This document shows positions 1 through 6,159 of a DNA stretch of 12,092 nt, piece after piece. The DNA is from Modestobacter sp. Lineage in GTDB: Bacteria; Actinomycetota; Actinomycetes; Mycobacteriales; Geodermatophilaceae. The translations under genes and the position numbers were made by a program. Within the stretch, counting starts at the first letter, position 1; every line of letters begins with the position of its first letter. Under the pieces are notes generated by a model that saw only the letters and a program-made list of their open reading frames with translations, had not been told where the DNA came from and ran no database searches. The stretch lies in the NCBI GenBank assembly GCA_025965635.1, contig JAOPWO010000371.1:1-12092 (forward strand). Reading direction: 5' to 3'.

Positions 1-1
1 G

Positions 2-1555
2 GCGCTCCGGCTCGGCCTGCCGGGATGGGGACTGCTCGCCGCCGAGGTGCTGCTGCTGGCGGCGCTGTCCGGGGTGCTCGCGGCCAGCGCCTGGTCGATC
101 GGCGCGCGCGCCGGGCGGCACCACTACGGGCTGGTGCCCGGGTCGGCGCGGCGTCAGGAGCGCGGGCTGTGGGGACGGGTGGCCGGCGTCCCGGCGCCGA
201 CGGTCGACCGGCCCCTCGTCCCGTGGCTGTCCGGGACGCTGAGCGAGCTGGCCGGCCTGCCGGTGACCACGGTGCTGCGCTTCGGGCACCTGTGGTGGGG
301 CGTCGGCCGGTACCGGCCCGGCCACCCGCCCCCGGACGCGGACGAGGTGGCCCGGGACGCCCGCCGACGGCGGGTCGACCTCCAGCTGATGACGTCGGAG
401 CTGGTCCAGCAGCGCGCCCACCGGTTCCCGCTGCTGCCCGCCGACCCCGATTCCGGCCAGGAACAGCTCTACGTGCAGGTGACCGACCTGGCCCGGCCCG
501 GCTGCGAGGTCTTCCCCACGGAGGTCGTCCGCGCGCTGGTCGACGGCCGGCCGACGATCCGCGGGCGGGACGCCACGGCCGGGGGTGCGGTGGTGGAGCT
601 CTGCCCGCTGCCGCCGCCGGACGAGCTGCCCGTGGTGTTCGCCGTCCGGCTCAGCCTGTCCCTGCCCGGCCTCTTCGAGGGCGTCCGGCTGTACCGGCGG
701 GTCCGGCCGACGACGGTGCGCGACGAGTTCGGCCGGCCGCTGCAGCGCGACGGCGCCACCCTGGTCTTCCCCGGACCCGGCTCTCCGGACGGGACGCCGA
801 TCTGGGTCGAGGAGCTGTGGGCCACCGACGGCGGCGTCACCTCCAACTTCCCGATCCACTTCTTCGACTCGGTGCTGCCGCTGTGGCCGACGTTCGGCAT
901 CAACCTGCAGCCGCACCCGCCCGGGGCCGCGCACCAGGACGTCGAGCTGCCCCAGGACTGGCAGCGCCCGGCCGGGGCGCACGCCCCGCTGGCCGACGGC
1001 CTGGTCTCCTTCGTGGCCGCCGTCCTCGCCACCGCACTGGGCTGGCGGGACGCCGCCCAGTCGGCGATGCCGGGCTACCGCGGCCGGGTCGCCTGGGTGC
1101 GCCAGGGGAGTGGCGAGGGCGGGGTCAACCTGTTCATGGACCGGGAGACGATCGCGACCCTGGCGCTCCGCGGCGCGCTCGCCGGCGCCCGGCTGGCCAA
1201 GCGGTTCCGGGCCGACGAGTGGTGGCACCGGCATCAGTGGCTCCGGCTCCGCACCTCCCTGGAGGACCTGGAGCAGCTGCGCGGCACGGTCAGCGGCGGG
1301 TCGCGCGACCCGGGCTACCGCGCGCTGCTGGACGACGGCGGGGCCGACGTCCTGCAGGCGCTCATCGACGCGGACGTCCGCGGCGACCCCGCCGAGCCGC
1401 CGGCCGGTTCCTGGTACACCTCACGCGACCCGGGCCGGTTCTTCGCGGCCGCAGCGGACCTGCGGGAGGCGATCACCGGCCCGGCCCCCCAGCCGCTGCT
1501 GGAGGAGGGCGCGCCGCGCCCCGCGCCGGAGCTGCGGCAGGTGCCGCCGGAGTGA
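2..1555 (+). CDS. Patatin-like phospholipase family protein (5' end outside window)
   Basis: This is the C-terminal 517 residues of a large patatin-like serine lipase/acyl hydrolase. The frame is open from the first bases, so the gene starts upstream, and the Gly-X-Ser-X-Gly nucleophile elbow would also lie there. The catalytic Asp of the Ser-Asp dyad is visible in the DGG motif at 827-835, inside TDGGVTSNFPIHFFD. This is the usual patatin D-G-G/A block, followed by the PTFGINL strand typical of bacterial members. The block LQLMTSELVQQRAHRFPL is also typical. A hydrophobic segment near residues 7-30 (WGLLAAEVLLLAALSGVLAA) suggests a membrane insertion, so the enzyme is probably membrane-associated. 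Its substrate cannot be told. The TGA stop overlaps a GTG of the next plus-strand frame (GTGA at 1552-1555), which suggests former translational coupling to the nuclease remnant. Confidence 0.88.
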   Translation, partial: ALRLGLPGWGLLAAEVLLLAALSGVLAASAWSIGARAGRHHYGLVPGSARRQERGLWGRVAGVPAPTVDRPLVPWLSGTLSELAGLPVTTVLRFGHLWWGVGRYRPGHPPPDADEVARDARRRRVDLQLMTSELVQQRAHRFPLLPADPDSGQEQLYVQVTDLARPGCEVFPTEVVRALVDGRPTIRGRDATAGGAVVELCPLPPPDELPVVFAVRLSLSLPGLFEGVRLYRRVRPTTVRDEFGRPLQRDGATLVFPGPGSPDGTPIWVEELWATDGGVTSNFPIHFFDSVLPLWPTFGINLQPHPPGAAHQDVELPQDWQRPAGAHAPLADGLVSFVAAVLATALGWRDAAQSAMPGYRGRVAWVRQGSGEGGVNLFMDRETIATLALRGALAGARLAKRFRADEWWHRHQWLRLRTSLEDLEQLRGTVSGGSRDPGYRALLDDGGADVLQALIDADVRGDPAEPPAGSWYTSRDPGRFFAAAADLREAITGPAPQPLLEEGAPRPAPELRQVPPE

Positions 1556-1966
1556 ACCCGGCTCAGCGCGTGGTCCGGCCGCCCCAGCTTGCCGACCTGA
1601 CCGTCCGGTCGAACGCCCGCGAGCCGATCGCGCAGACCTCCACCCGGGACGGCGGCGCCGTCACGGTGGTGGCCAGCCACTCAACGTCCAAGAGCGCGAC
1701 CGGCACCGGCGACGACGCCGACACCGGGCGGGGCGCCGGCACCGGCGACCGGGTCCGGCAGTCGCGGTCGCTGGCGGCCTTCACCGACGCGCTGCGCGCG
1801 CGGACCGGTGACCCGGACCCCGGCCGGTACAGCTACGTCTTCGGCGGCTGGTCGGGATCGCTGGACCATGCGCTGGCCACCGCGGAGCGGACCGCGAAGG
1901 TGACGGACCTGGTGCACGGGGACATCAACCCGGGGGAGTCCGCCGCCTACCAGCACAGACCGGTGG
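1552..1966 (+). pseudogene. Remnant of an ExeM/NucH-type extracellular endonuclease
   Basis: The frame opening with GTG 1552 encodes pieces of the endonuclease/exonuclease/phosphatase fold found in secreted nucleases. It begins with REPIAQTSTRDGGAVTVVAS. SHSTSKS follows where intact enzymes have NHLKSKG. Near 1830-1890 comes YSYVFGGWSGSLDHALA, matching the conserved Tyr-Ser-Tyr-x-Phe...Leu-Asp-His-Ala-Leu block, then DINPGES where family members have an IN.xE segment. The GDxNAY metal-binding block expected between these parts is absent: the text jumps from ALRARTGDPD straight to PGRYSYVF. The N-terminal half and the final SDHDP motif are missing too. The homologous part ends near 1960 and the frame then runs into the antisense of the next gene. 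I therefore call it an internally deleted, truncated gene relic with no nuclease activity. The homology is from recognised motifs, not a search. A small expressed protein from GTG 1552 is not excluded. Confidence 0.72.
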
Positions 1967-2000
1967 CGCCGCGGAGTGCGTCCGCTAGCGCGACGGCGCC
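1965..2000 (-). terminator. Possible weak stem-loop at the end of the DUF6308-like gene
   Basis: GGCGCCG at 1965-1971 and CGGCGCC at 1994-2000 form a 7-bp inverted repeat. Nested in it is GCGGA-gtgcg-TCCGC (1971-1985). The structure straddles the stop codon of the minus-strand gene and has no U tract. It could end transcription from either side, or be chance in GC-rich DNA. Confidence 0.22.
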
Positions 2001-2818
2001 CCGACCCGGTACGCCTGCCACTCGTCGGAGCCGTGACCCAGCGCGACGGCGTGGGTCAGCCGCAGGCTGCCGGCCAGCCAGAGCAGCACGTCGTGCAGCC
2101 GCAGCCGGGTCAGCGGGACGCGGCCGGCCGGCGCGGGGAGCAGCGCGGCGACCCGTGCTTCCAGGGCCGCGAAGCCGGCCGCGTTCGCCCGCAGCTCGCG
2201 GTGCACAACGGCCTCCACGCCGCTGTCGCCCTCGCGCAGGTGCGGCCACAGTTGCCGGCGGGTGGTCGTGCTGACGTGCGGCAGCAGCGCGGGGTGCCGC
2301 CGGTGCAGCGCGGCCGAGACGTGCTCGGGGCGGACGCCGTCGGCCTCGGCGCAGCGCCCCCAGATCTCCCGGAGGGTGCCGCCCACCGTGCCCGGCTCGT
2401 CGAGGACGCAGAACTCGCCGTCCGGCAGGGCCCAGAACGCCCGGCCGGCGGCCCGACTGACCGCGGCCTCGGTGAGCGGGCGGACGTCGTCGAGCGCACG
2501 GCGCACCGCCGTCCAGCCGGCCGGGTCGAGCCGGCCGTGCAGGCCCTCGGCGAGCAGGACGTCGCCGTCCCCGGGGTCGCCGCTGCTGACCTCGGAGGTG
2601 TCGAAGCGCTCGAAGCCGAAGGCCTGCACCGAGTACCACCGCCCCTCGGGGTGGTCGGGGGAGCGGAAGCGCAGCGGGCGCCGGCCGCGGGCGTAGCCGA
2701 GCACCGCGGCGAGGGCGGTGTCCCAGGGCAGCGGGTCGGGGCCGGCGCTGGGCAGGTCCAGCGCCGGCAGCGCGGTCGCCGGGGCGGGGACGAGGTCTGA
2801 GGGGGCCGGTCGGTCCAT
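1985..2818 (-). CDS. Hypothetical protein resembling DUF6308
   Basis: This is a 277-residue soluble protein with no signal peptide or membrane segment. It resembles the actinobacterial DUF6308 family, whose function is unknown. Visible landmarks are WYSVQAFGFERFDTSE near the first third, a central stretch of alternating charged helices, GEFCVLDEPGTVGGTLREIW, and the C-terminal LRLHDVLLWLAGSLRL helix. I chose ATG at 2818; GTG at 2821 lies immediately upstream in frame and is an alternative. AGGGGGCGAGGC precedes these starts at a workable distance. Codon use is strongly G/C-ending, as in its neighbours. It lies 54 bp downstream of the EthD-like gene on the same strand and may be cotranscribed with it. 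The family assignment is from memory and is less sure than the gene itself. Confidence 0.8.
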   Translation of the reverse strand: MDRPAPSDLVPAPATALPALDLPSAGPDPLPWDTALAAVLGYARGRRPLRFRSPDHPEGRWYSVQAFGFERFDTSEVSSGDPGDGDVLLAEGLHGRLDPAGWTAVRRALDDVRPLTEAAVSRAAGRAFWALPDGEFCVLDEPGTVGGTLREIWGRCAEADGVRPEHVSAALHRRHPALLPHVSTTTRRQLWPHLREGDSGVEAVVHRELRANAAGFAALEARVAALLPAPAGRVPLTRLRLHDVLLWLAGSLRLTHAVALGHGSDEWQAYRVGAPSR

Positions 2819-2872
2819 CACGCCTCGCCCCCTGCCGAACGTCGTCCGCTCCAGGATGGCACCGCCCCGGCG

Positions 2873-3190
2873 TCAGGCCGGGCTGACGTCCTCGACGTCG
2901 AAGCTGTACATCGTGGCCCCGCCGGTGGCGAAGGTGGCGACGTCGGCGCCCGCCGCCGCGCCGGCCGCCGAGGTCATGCCCGCGCCCATCGCCTCGGCGG
3001 ACTCGAAGTCCAGCGCCGCGACCAGGTAGACCCCCGGCGTGCTGCCGTCCAGCGACCGGGCGTGCCCGATCGTGTACCGCTGCAGTCCGGGGATGGTCTG
3101 GGCGAGGCCGATGTGGACGTCCCGGTAGTGCCGGTCGAACGCGGCCGGGTCGGTGGGCTGTCCGTACTCGACGACCAGTCTGTGCACCAT
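2873..3190 (-). CDS. EthD-like dimeric alpha/beta-barrel protein
   Basis: The 105-residue product starts MVHRLVVEYGQP and continues with FDRHYRDVHIGLAQTIPGLQ and RYTIGHA. This is the layout of small EthD proteins, which form ferredoxin-like dimeric alpha/beta barrels. EthD itself is needed for ether degradation by a cytochrome P450 system; most relatives have no proven role and are thought to bind or process small reactive or aromatic compounds. The HYRDVH motif carries the conserved His residues. The Ala/Gly-rich middle (SAAGAAAGADVATFATGGA) probably spans the second helix and turn. The start is secure: GAGGAGG lies 7 bases before ATG. No membrane segment or signal peptide is present. It follows the hydroquinone-reductase homologue on the same strand after an 89-bp gap that holds an 8-bp perfect stem-loop. 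Confidence 0.85.
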   Translation of the reverse strand: MVHRLVVEYGQPTDPAAFDRHYRDVHIGLAQTIPGLQRYTIGHARSLDGSTPGVYLVAALDFESAEAMGAGMTSAAGAAAGADVATFATGGATMYSFDVEDVSPA

Positions 3191-3208
3191 TGCGTTGCCT
3201 CCTCGTCC

Positions 3209-3230
3209 CCGCCGGCGCTCCTGCCGGCGG
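3209..3230 (-). other. 8-bp perfect stem-loop in the leader of the EthD-like gene
   Basis: CCGCCGGC (3209-3216) and GCCGGCGG (3223-3230) pair perfectly around a 6-base loop. On the minus strand it lies just before the GAGGAGG ribosome site of the EthD-like gene, whose start is 19 bases downstream. It could be a leader structure affecting translation or a terminator of the preceding gene without a U tract. Confidence 0.35.
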
Positions 3231-3264
3231 CACCGGGGTCAGCCAACCAGTCCCGAGCGGATCG

Positions 3265-3298
3265 GCCCACCCGGGCCGGTCAGCGGGGCGGGGTGGGC
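3265..3298 (-). terminator. Candidate stem-loop spanning the stop of the hydroquinone-reductase homologue
   Basis: GCCCACCC (3265-3272) and GGGTGGGC (3291-3298) are perfect 8-bp complements with an 18-base loop that includes the TGA stop at 3280-3282. There is no U tract. With the hairpin at 3209-3230 it makes this gap structure-rich, which would fit partial termination before the EthD-like gene. Confidence 0.28.
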
Positions 3299-4335
3299 AG
3301 CCGGCCGATCCCCCCGGCGCCGTGGTCGGCCGGGACCTCCTCGCCGGCCGCGACCGGCCCGGGCGGGGTGCCCTCGCCGAACGGGCAGCCGCCCATCTCG
3401 TCGCGGCCGTGCTCGGTCAGCCAGTCCGAGGTGTCCGGCCCGAGCGGGACGATCCGGGTCGGGTTGATGTCGGCGTGCACGACGAAGTAGTGCTGCTTGA
3501 TCGACGGGAAGTCGGTGGTGTCGCCGAACCCGGGTGTCTGGAACAGGTCCCGGGCGTAGGCCCACAGCACCGGCATCCCGGTGAGCTTCTGCCGGTTGCA
3601 CTTGAAGTGGTTGTGGTAGACGGTGTCGAACCGGGCCAGCGTGGTGAACAGCCGGACGTCGGCCTCGGTGATCGACCCGCCCATCAGGTACCGCTGGCCG
3701 GCCAGCCGCTCGGACAGCCAGTCCAGGGCGGTGAACAGCCGGTCGTAGGCCCGGTCGTAGGAGCGCTGCGAGCCGGCGAAGCCGCAGCGGTACACGCCGT
3801 TGATGACCTCGGTGAAGATCCGCTCGATGACCTCGGCCATCTCGTCGCGCAGCGGCTCGGGCCACAGGTCGGGGGCGCCCTCGCGGTGGTGCGCCGTCCA
3901 CTCGGTGGAGAAGTCCAGCGTCATCTGCTTGAAGTCGTTGGTGACGACAGCGCCGGTCGGGACGTCGACCATCGCCGGCACGGTGATGCCGCGGCTGTAC
4001 TCCGGGTCGCGGGCGAGGAAGGCCTCCTGCAGCCGCTCGTAGCCCAGCACCGGGTCCCGGCCACCGGGGTCCTCGTCGAAGGTCCAGCTGCGCTCGTCGT
4101 GGGTGGGCCCGCAGATCCCCAGCGAGATCACCGGTTCGAGCCCCAGCAGCCGGCGGACGATCACCGCGCGGTTGGCCCACGGGCAGGCGCGCGCGACGAC
4201 GAGGCGGTAGCGACCGGCCTCCACCGGCCACGGGCTGGACCCGTCGGCGGTGATCCGGTCGGTGATGTAGTTCTGGTCCCGCTGGTAGTCCTGCCCGGGC
4301 TGGACGTAGCCGGAGCCTTCCTGGTCGTTGCTCAC
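3280..4335 (-). CDS. Glutathionyl-hydroquinone reductase homologue (Xi-class GST; probably mycothiol-using)
   Basis: The 351-residue protein matches the YqjG/ECM4/PcpF family, which reduces thiol-conjugated hydroquinones and so rescues quinone-thiol adducts. The N-terminal thioredoxin-like domain carries the catalytic cysteine Cys51 in ARACPWANR, close to the family's CPWAHR. The helical C-terminal domain has YLMGGSITEADVRLFTTLARFD, the tyrosine-bearing VYHNHFKCN, and the hallmark IKQHYFVVHADINPTRIVPL. The length is typical plus a Gly/Pro-rich tail of about 35 residues. Actinobacteria usually lack glutathione and use mycothiol, so a mycothiol adduct is the likely substrate; this is inference. 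The GTG start at 4335 is the only reasonable one in frame; CTGGGGCG before it is a weak ribosome site. The GTGA at 4335-4332 would also supply a stop to another frame, but that frame does not look coding. Confidence 0.92.
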   Translation of the reverse strand: MSNDQEGSGYVQPGQDYQRDQNYITDRITADGSSPWPVEAGRYRLVVARACPWANRAVIVRRLLGLEPVISLGICGPTHDERSWTFDEDPGGRDPVLGYERLQEAFLARDPEYSRGITVPAMVDVPTGAVVTNDFKQMTLDFSTEWTAHHREGAPDLWPEPLRDEMAEVIERIFTEVINGVYRCGFAGSQRSYDRAYDRLFTALDWLSERLAGQRYLMGGSITEADVRLFTTLARFDTVYHNHFKCNRQKLTGMPVLWAYARDLFQTPGFGDTTDFPSIKQHYFVVHADINPTRIVPLGPDTSDWLTEHGRDEMGGCPFGEGTPPGPVAAGEEVPADHGAGGIGRLPTPPR

Positions 4336-4336
4336 C

Positions 4337-4822
4337 GCCCCAGCTTGGTCGATCCGCGGCGGTCCCGCCGCCCCGGGGACGCTCCGGCCGGGGCCGGACG
4401 GTGACCGGACACGGTCGGACGGCCGCGGCGAGCTCGTCGCGGACGGGCAGCCCGAGGAGGTCGAGCAGCCGGACGACGGTGTCCTCGACGACGTCCTCCT
4501 CGCCCCGCCCGTGGCCCTCCTCGGCGATCAGCGGGCGCAGCTGCGCCGGCTCCGGAGCCCGGCTCAGCGTCGTGGCCGCCCAGCCGGCAAAGGCATCGAC
4601 CTCGGCGGGGACGTCGACCGGCTGGCTGGCGTCGGGGTCGGCGAGGAAGTCGCGCGGCTGCGCGCCCAGGTGGAACCGGCCGAGCCCGGGCGGAGCGGGC
4701 CGGTAGTCGATGGTGGCGGTGTCGCTGTCGTGCACGTCGACCACCCGTTCGGGGCCCGCGCCGCTGCGCTCCTGCCACTGACCGTCGCGGAGGATGGAGG
4801 TGCCGGAGTAGCCCGCCGGACC
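4337..4822 (-). pseudogene. Orphan coding-like frame without usable start or stop (unrecognised protein)
   Basis: The frame reading from about 4822 downward has the G/C third-position pattern of real genes and gives a protein-like sequence: GYSGTSILRDGQWQERSG, then VVDVHDSDTATIDYRPAPPG, GRFHLGAQPRDFLADP, and an acidic helix EDVVEDTVVRLLDLLGLP. I do not recognise the family. Two defects stand out. No ATG, GTG or TTG in frame lies between the stop shared with the upstream gene (4865-4867) and GTG 4744, which is inside the protein-like part and lacks a ribosome site. No stop occurs in frame until 3239, deep in the antisense-free body of the next gene, so the 3' end is lost or frameshifted. It starts right after the upstream terminator. 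Explanations are a gene remnant, a sequencing frameshift near 4340-4430, or a short protein starting at GTG 4744. Confidence 0.5.
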
Positions 4823-4825
4823 ACC

Positions 4826-4855
4826 CTGCCCCGCGGACGGCCGTCCGGGGGGCAG
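4826..4855 (-). terminator. Hairpin terminator of the first ABM-like gene
   Basis: CTGCCCC (4826-4832) pairs with GGGGCAG (4849-4855), and inside it CGGAC (4834-4838) pairs with GTCCG (4843-4847) around a GGCC loop. The single G/G (C/C on the other strand) mismatch is the only flaw in a 12-bp stem. It begins 10 bases after the stop of the 5485-4865 gene. There is no U tract, as is common in actinobacteria. Confidence 0.62.
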
Positions 4856-4864
4856 GCGCGTGCG

Positions 4865-5485
4865 TCAGGCCATCTCGGGCACCCGCAGGTGCGCGAAGAC
4901 CAGGTCGAACTCGGCCACCTCGGTGATCCGCACGCCGGTCATCTGCACGAACTCGTCGCGCATGGCCGCGATCTGCCGGGCCGACCGGTTCATGGTCGCC
5001 CGGTCGAGGTAGCTGATCGCCGTCGCCGATCGGCCGGTGTGCCGGTCGACGAGTTGGCTGACGCTGCAGAAGCCGGGGACGTCCTCCAGCTCGGGGACCA
5101 TGCTGAAGGTGAAGACGTCGAGGTCGCGGTCGAGCTGCGGGGGTTGGGTGTGCCCCCAGTACACCCGGGCGCAGGCGCTCTCGCCGGTGGGCCGGAGCCG
5201 GTGCACCCGGGCGATCTCCCACTCGGCCACCTCGGGTTCGCCGCCGAGCACCCGGGCCGCGTCGGTGCGCAGCGCGCCGGCGCTCTCACCGTGCAGGCGC
5301 ATGTCCTCCTCGCTGCCCCAAGCGGTGGTGATGATGCACCGGCCGGAGTCGCGGTCGGCGAGCATCGACAGCCCGACCCAGCCCTCCAGCTCCAGCAGCC
5401 GGGGCCAGGCGTGGTCGCGGACGCGGGCGATGCCGTCGTCCACGGCGTGCGGGACGCCGCGGACGGTGGTGCTCCTGGCATGCAT
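4865..5485 (-). CDS. ABM-like protein with two dimeric alpha/beta-barrel domains (copy 1)
   Basis: The 206-residue protein looks like two fused ferredoxin-like units of the antibiotic-biosynthesis-monooxygenase (ABM) superfamily. Domain 1 is roughly residues 1-100, with GWVGLSMLADRDSGRCIITTAW. Domain 2 is about 110-206, with VPGFCSVSQLVDRHTGRSATAISY. In each unit the G(F/W)..S.L.DR..GR strand-turn-strand block is repeated, which shows the internal duplication. The ABM fold is used by cofactor-free quinone-forming oxygenases and by heme-degrading and other small enzymes; many actinobacterial copies have no known role. The start is clear: GGGAGGAG precedes ATG 5485. A paralogue with the same ends (N-terminal M.AR.TTVRG, C-terminal HLRVPEMA) lies at 11435-10812. 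Each has its own hairpin terminator. Reaction and substrate are unknown. Confidence 0.85.
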   Translation of the reverse strand: MHARSTTVRGVPHAVDDGIARVRDHAWPRLLELEGWVGLSMLADRDSGRCIITTAWGSEEDMRLHGESAGALRTDAARVLGGEPEVAEWEIARVHRLRPTGESACARVYWGHTQPPQLDRDLDVFTFSMVPELEDVPGFCSVSQLVDRHTGRSATAISYLDRATMNRSARQIAAMRDEFVQMTGVRITEVAEFDLVFAHLRVPEMA

Positions 5486-5764
5486 GCCGTGCTCCTCCCG
5501 AGCCGGGCGGCGCCTCCGGCGGCGTCGCCGAGTCGGACCACTGTGCGCGTCGCCGTGGGAATCGGTCCGGCTCGCGGCAGATGCCGACCGTCGTCCGCAG
5601 CCTGGATGCGGCGCGTGCGAACGGAGCGCTCAGGGGCAGGCACGCTCCGGCGTCCGCCCGGGGAATGGTGCCGCTGCGTGCCCAGGGTCTCGCGCTCCGT
5701 GCCTTGACCGTGGACCGGCTGTGCTCCGACGCTGGGCGCCCGAGGACGTCCGGAGGAGGACATC
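5486..5764. promoter_or_regulatory. Divergent intergenic region between the ABM-like and SnoaL-like genes
   Basis: These 279 bases must carry the outward promoters of both flanking genes; no coding pattern is seen. A possible plus-strand promoter is TTGACC (5704-5709), an 18-base spacer and GACGCT (5728-5733), a poor -10 box that fits only at A2 and T6. A 7-bp inverted repeat, CGGAGCG (5622-5628) and CGCTCCG (5643-5649), lies in the middle and could be an operator. A strong ribosome site CGGAGGAGGA (5751-5760) ends the region. Confidence 0.4.
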
Positions 5765-6148
5765 ATGAGCCGCAGCGACATCGACGCCCTGAACACCATG
5801 TTCGTGCAGGGGCTGACGACGGGGGACGCCGCCCTGGTGGCGTCGGTCTACGGCACCGGAGCGCACCTGATGCCGCCCGGCTCCGATGTGGTCGCCGGCG
5901 CCGCGATCCAGCAGTTCTGGCAGGACGTGATCGACTCCGGCGTCTCCGGCGGTGCGCTGGACACCGTGGCGTTCGAGGAGCACGGCGACGTGGCGGTGGA
6001 GGAGGGCGTGTACCGGATGGAGGTCGGCGACCAGGTGGTCGACCACGGCAAGTACATCGTCGTGCACCGCCGTCAGGACGACGGGTCGTGGAGGCTCGGC
6101 ACCGACATCTGGAACAGCAGCCGGCCGGAGGCTGCGCCCGGCGCCTGA
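5765..6148 (+). CDS. SnoaL-like / DUF4440-type NTF2-fold protein
   Basis: The 127-residue product has the order expected of the NTF2-like fold: a first helix pair (MSRSDIDALNTMFVQGLTTGDAALVASVY), the GAHLMPPGSDVVAG turn in which an active-pocket strand is followed by GAAIQQFWQDVIDSG, then beta-sheet strands ending YIVVHRRQDDGSWRLGTDIWNSS. DGSWRL and the final W-N-S-S are frequent in DUF4440/SnoaL-like members. Related proteins include polyketide cyclases, steroid isomerases and many uncharacterised small-molecule binders, so no reaction can be assigned. There is no signal peptide or membrane segment. The start is very sure: GGAGGAGGA lies four bases before ATG. It is alone on the plus strand, divergent from the ABM-like gene and converging with the channel gene after only 11 bases. 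Confidence 0.9.
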   Translation: MSRSDIDALNTMFVQGLTTGDAALVASVYGTGAHLMPPGSDVVAGAAIQQFWQDVIDSGVSGGALDTVAFEEHGDVAVEEGVYRMEVGDQVVDHGKYIVVHRRQDDGSWRLGTDIWNSSRPEAAPGA

Positions 6149-6159
6149 TCCACGGCTGG

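Noticed and set aside
25..1551. Long plus-strand frame reading through from position 25 to the nuclease relic
   Set aside because: Before 1552 it is Arg/Pro/Ala/Gly-rich shadow sequence of the patatin frame; only the part from 1552 resembles a protein family.
4332..4864. A coupled gene ending at the GTGA (4332-4335) before the reductase
   Set aside because: The frame that ends there has shadow composition (Arg/Gly/Ala-rich, poor third-position pattern); the coding-like frame is a different one.
1985..5485. A natural-product biosynthetic cluster centred on the ABM-like, EthD and SnoaL-like genes
   Set aside because: There is no synthase, P450, tailoring enzyme or exporter, and the genes are separated by terminators; these families are common outside such clusters.
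5530..5690. SigH-like promoters (GGAAT/GGGAAT at about 5559 and 5662)
   Set aside because: No GTT element occurs at the required distance downstream of either.
3190..5707. Long open plus-strand frames opposite the minus-strand cluster
   Set aside because: They show the His/Gly/Val/Asp-rich composition of antisense shadows in GC-rich DNA and no domain; the minus frames carry clear motifs.
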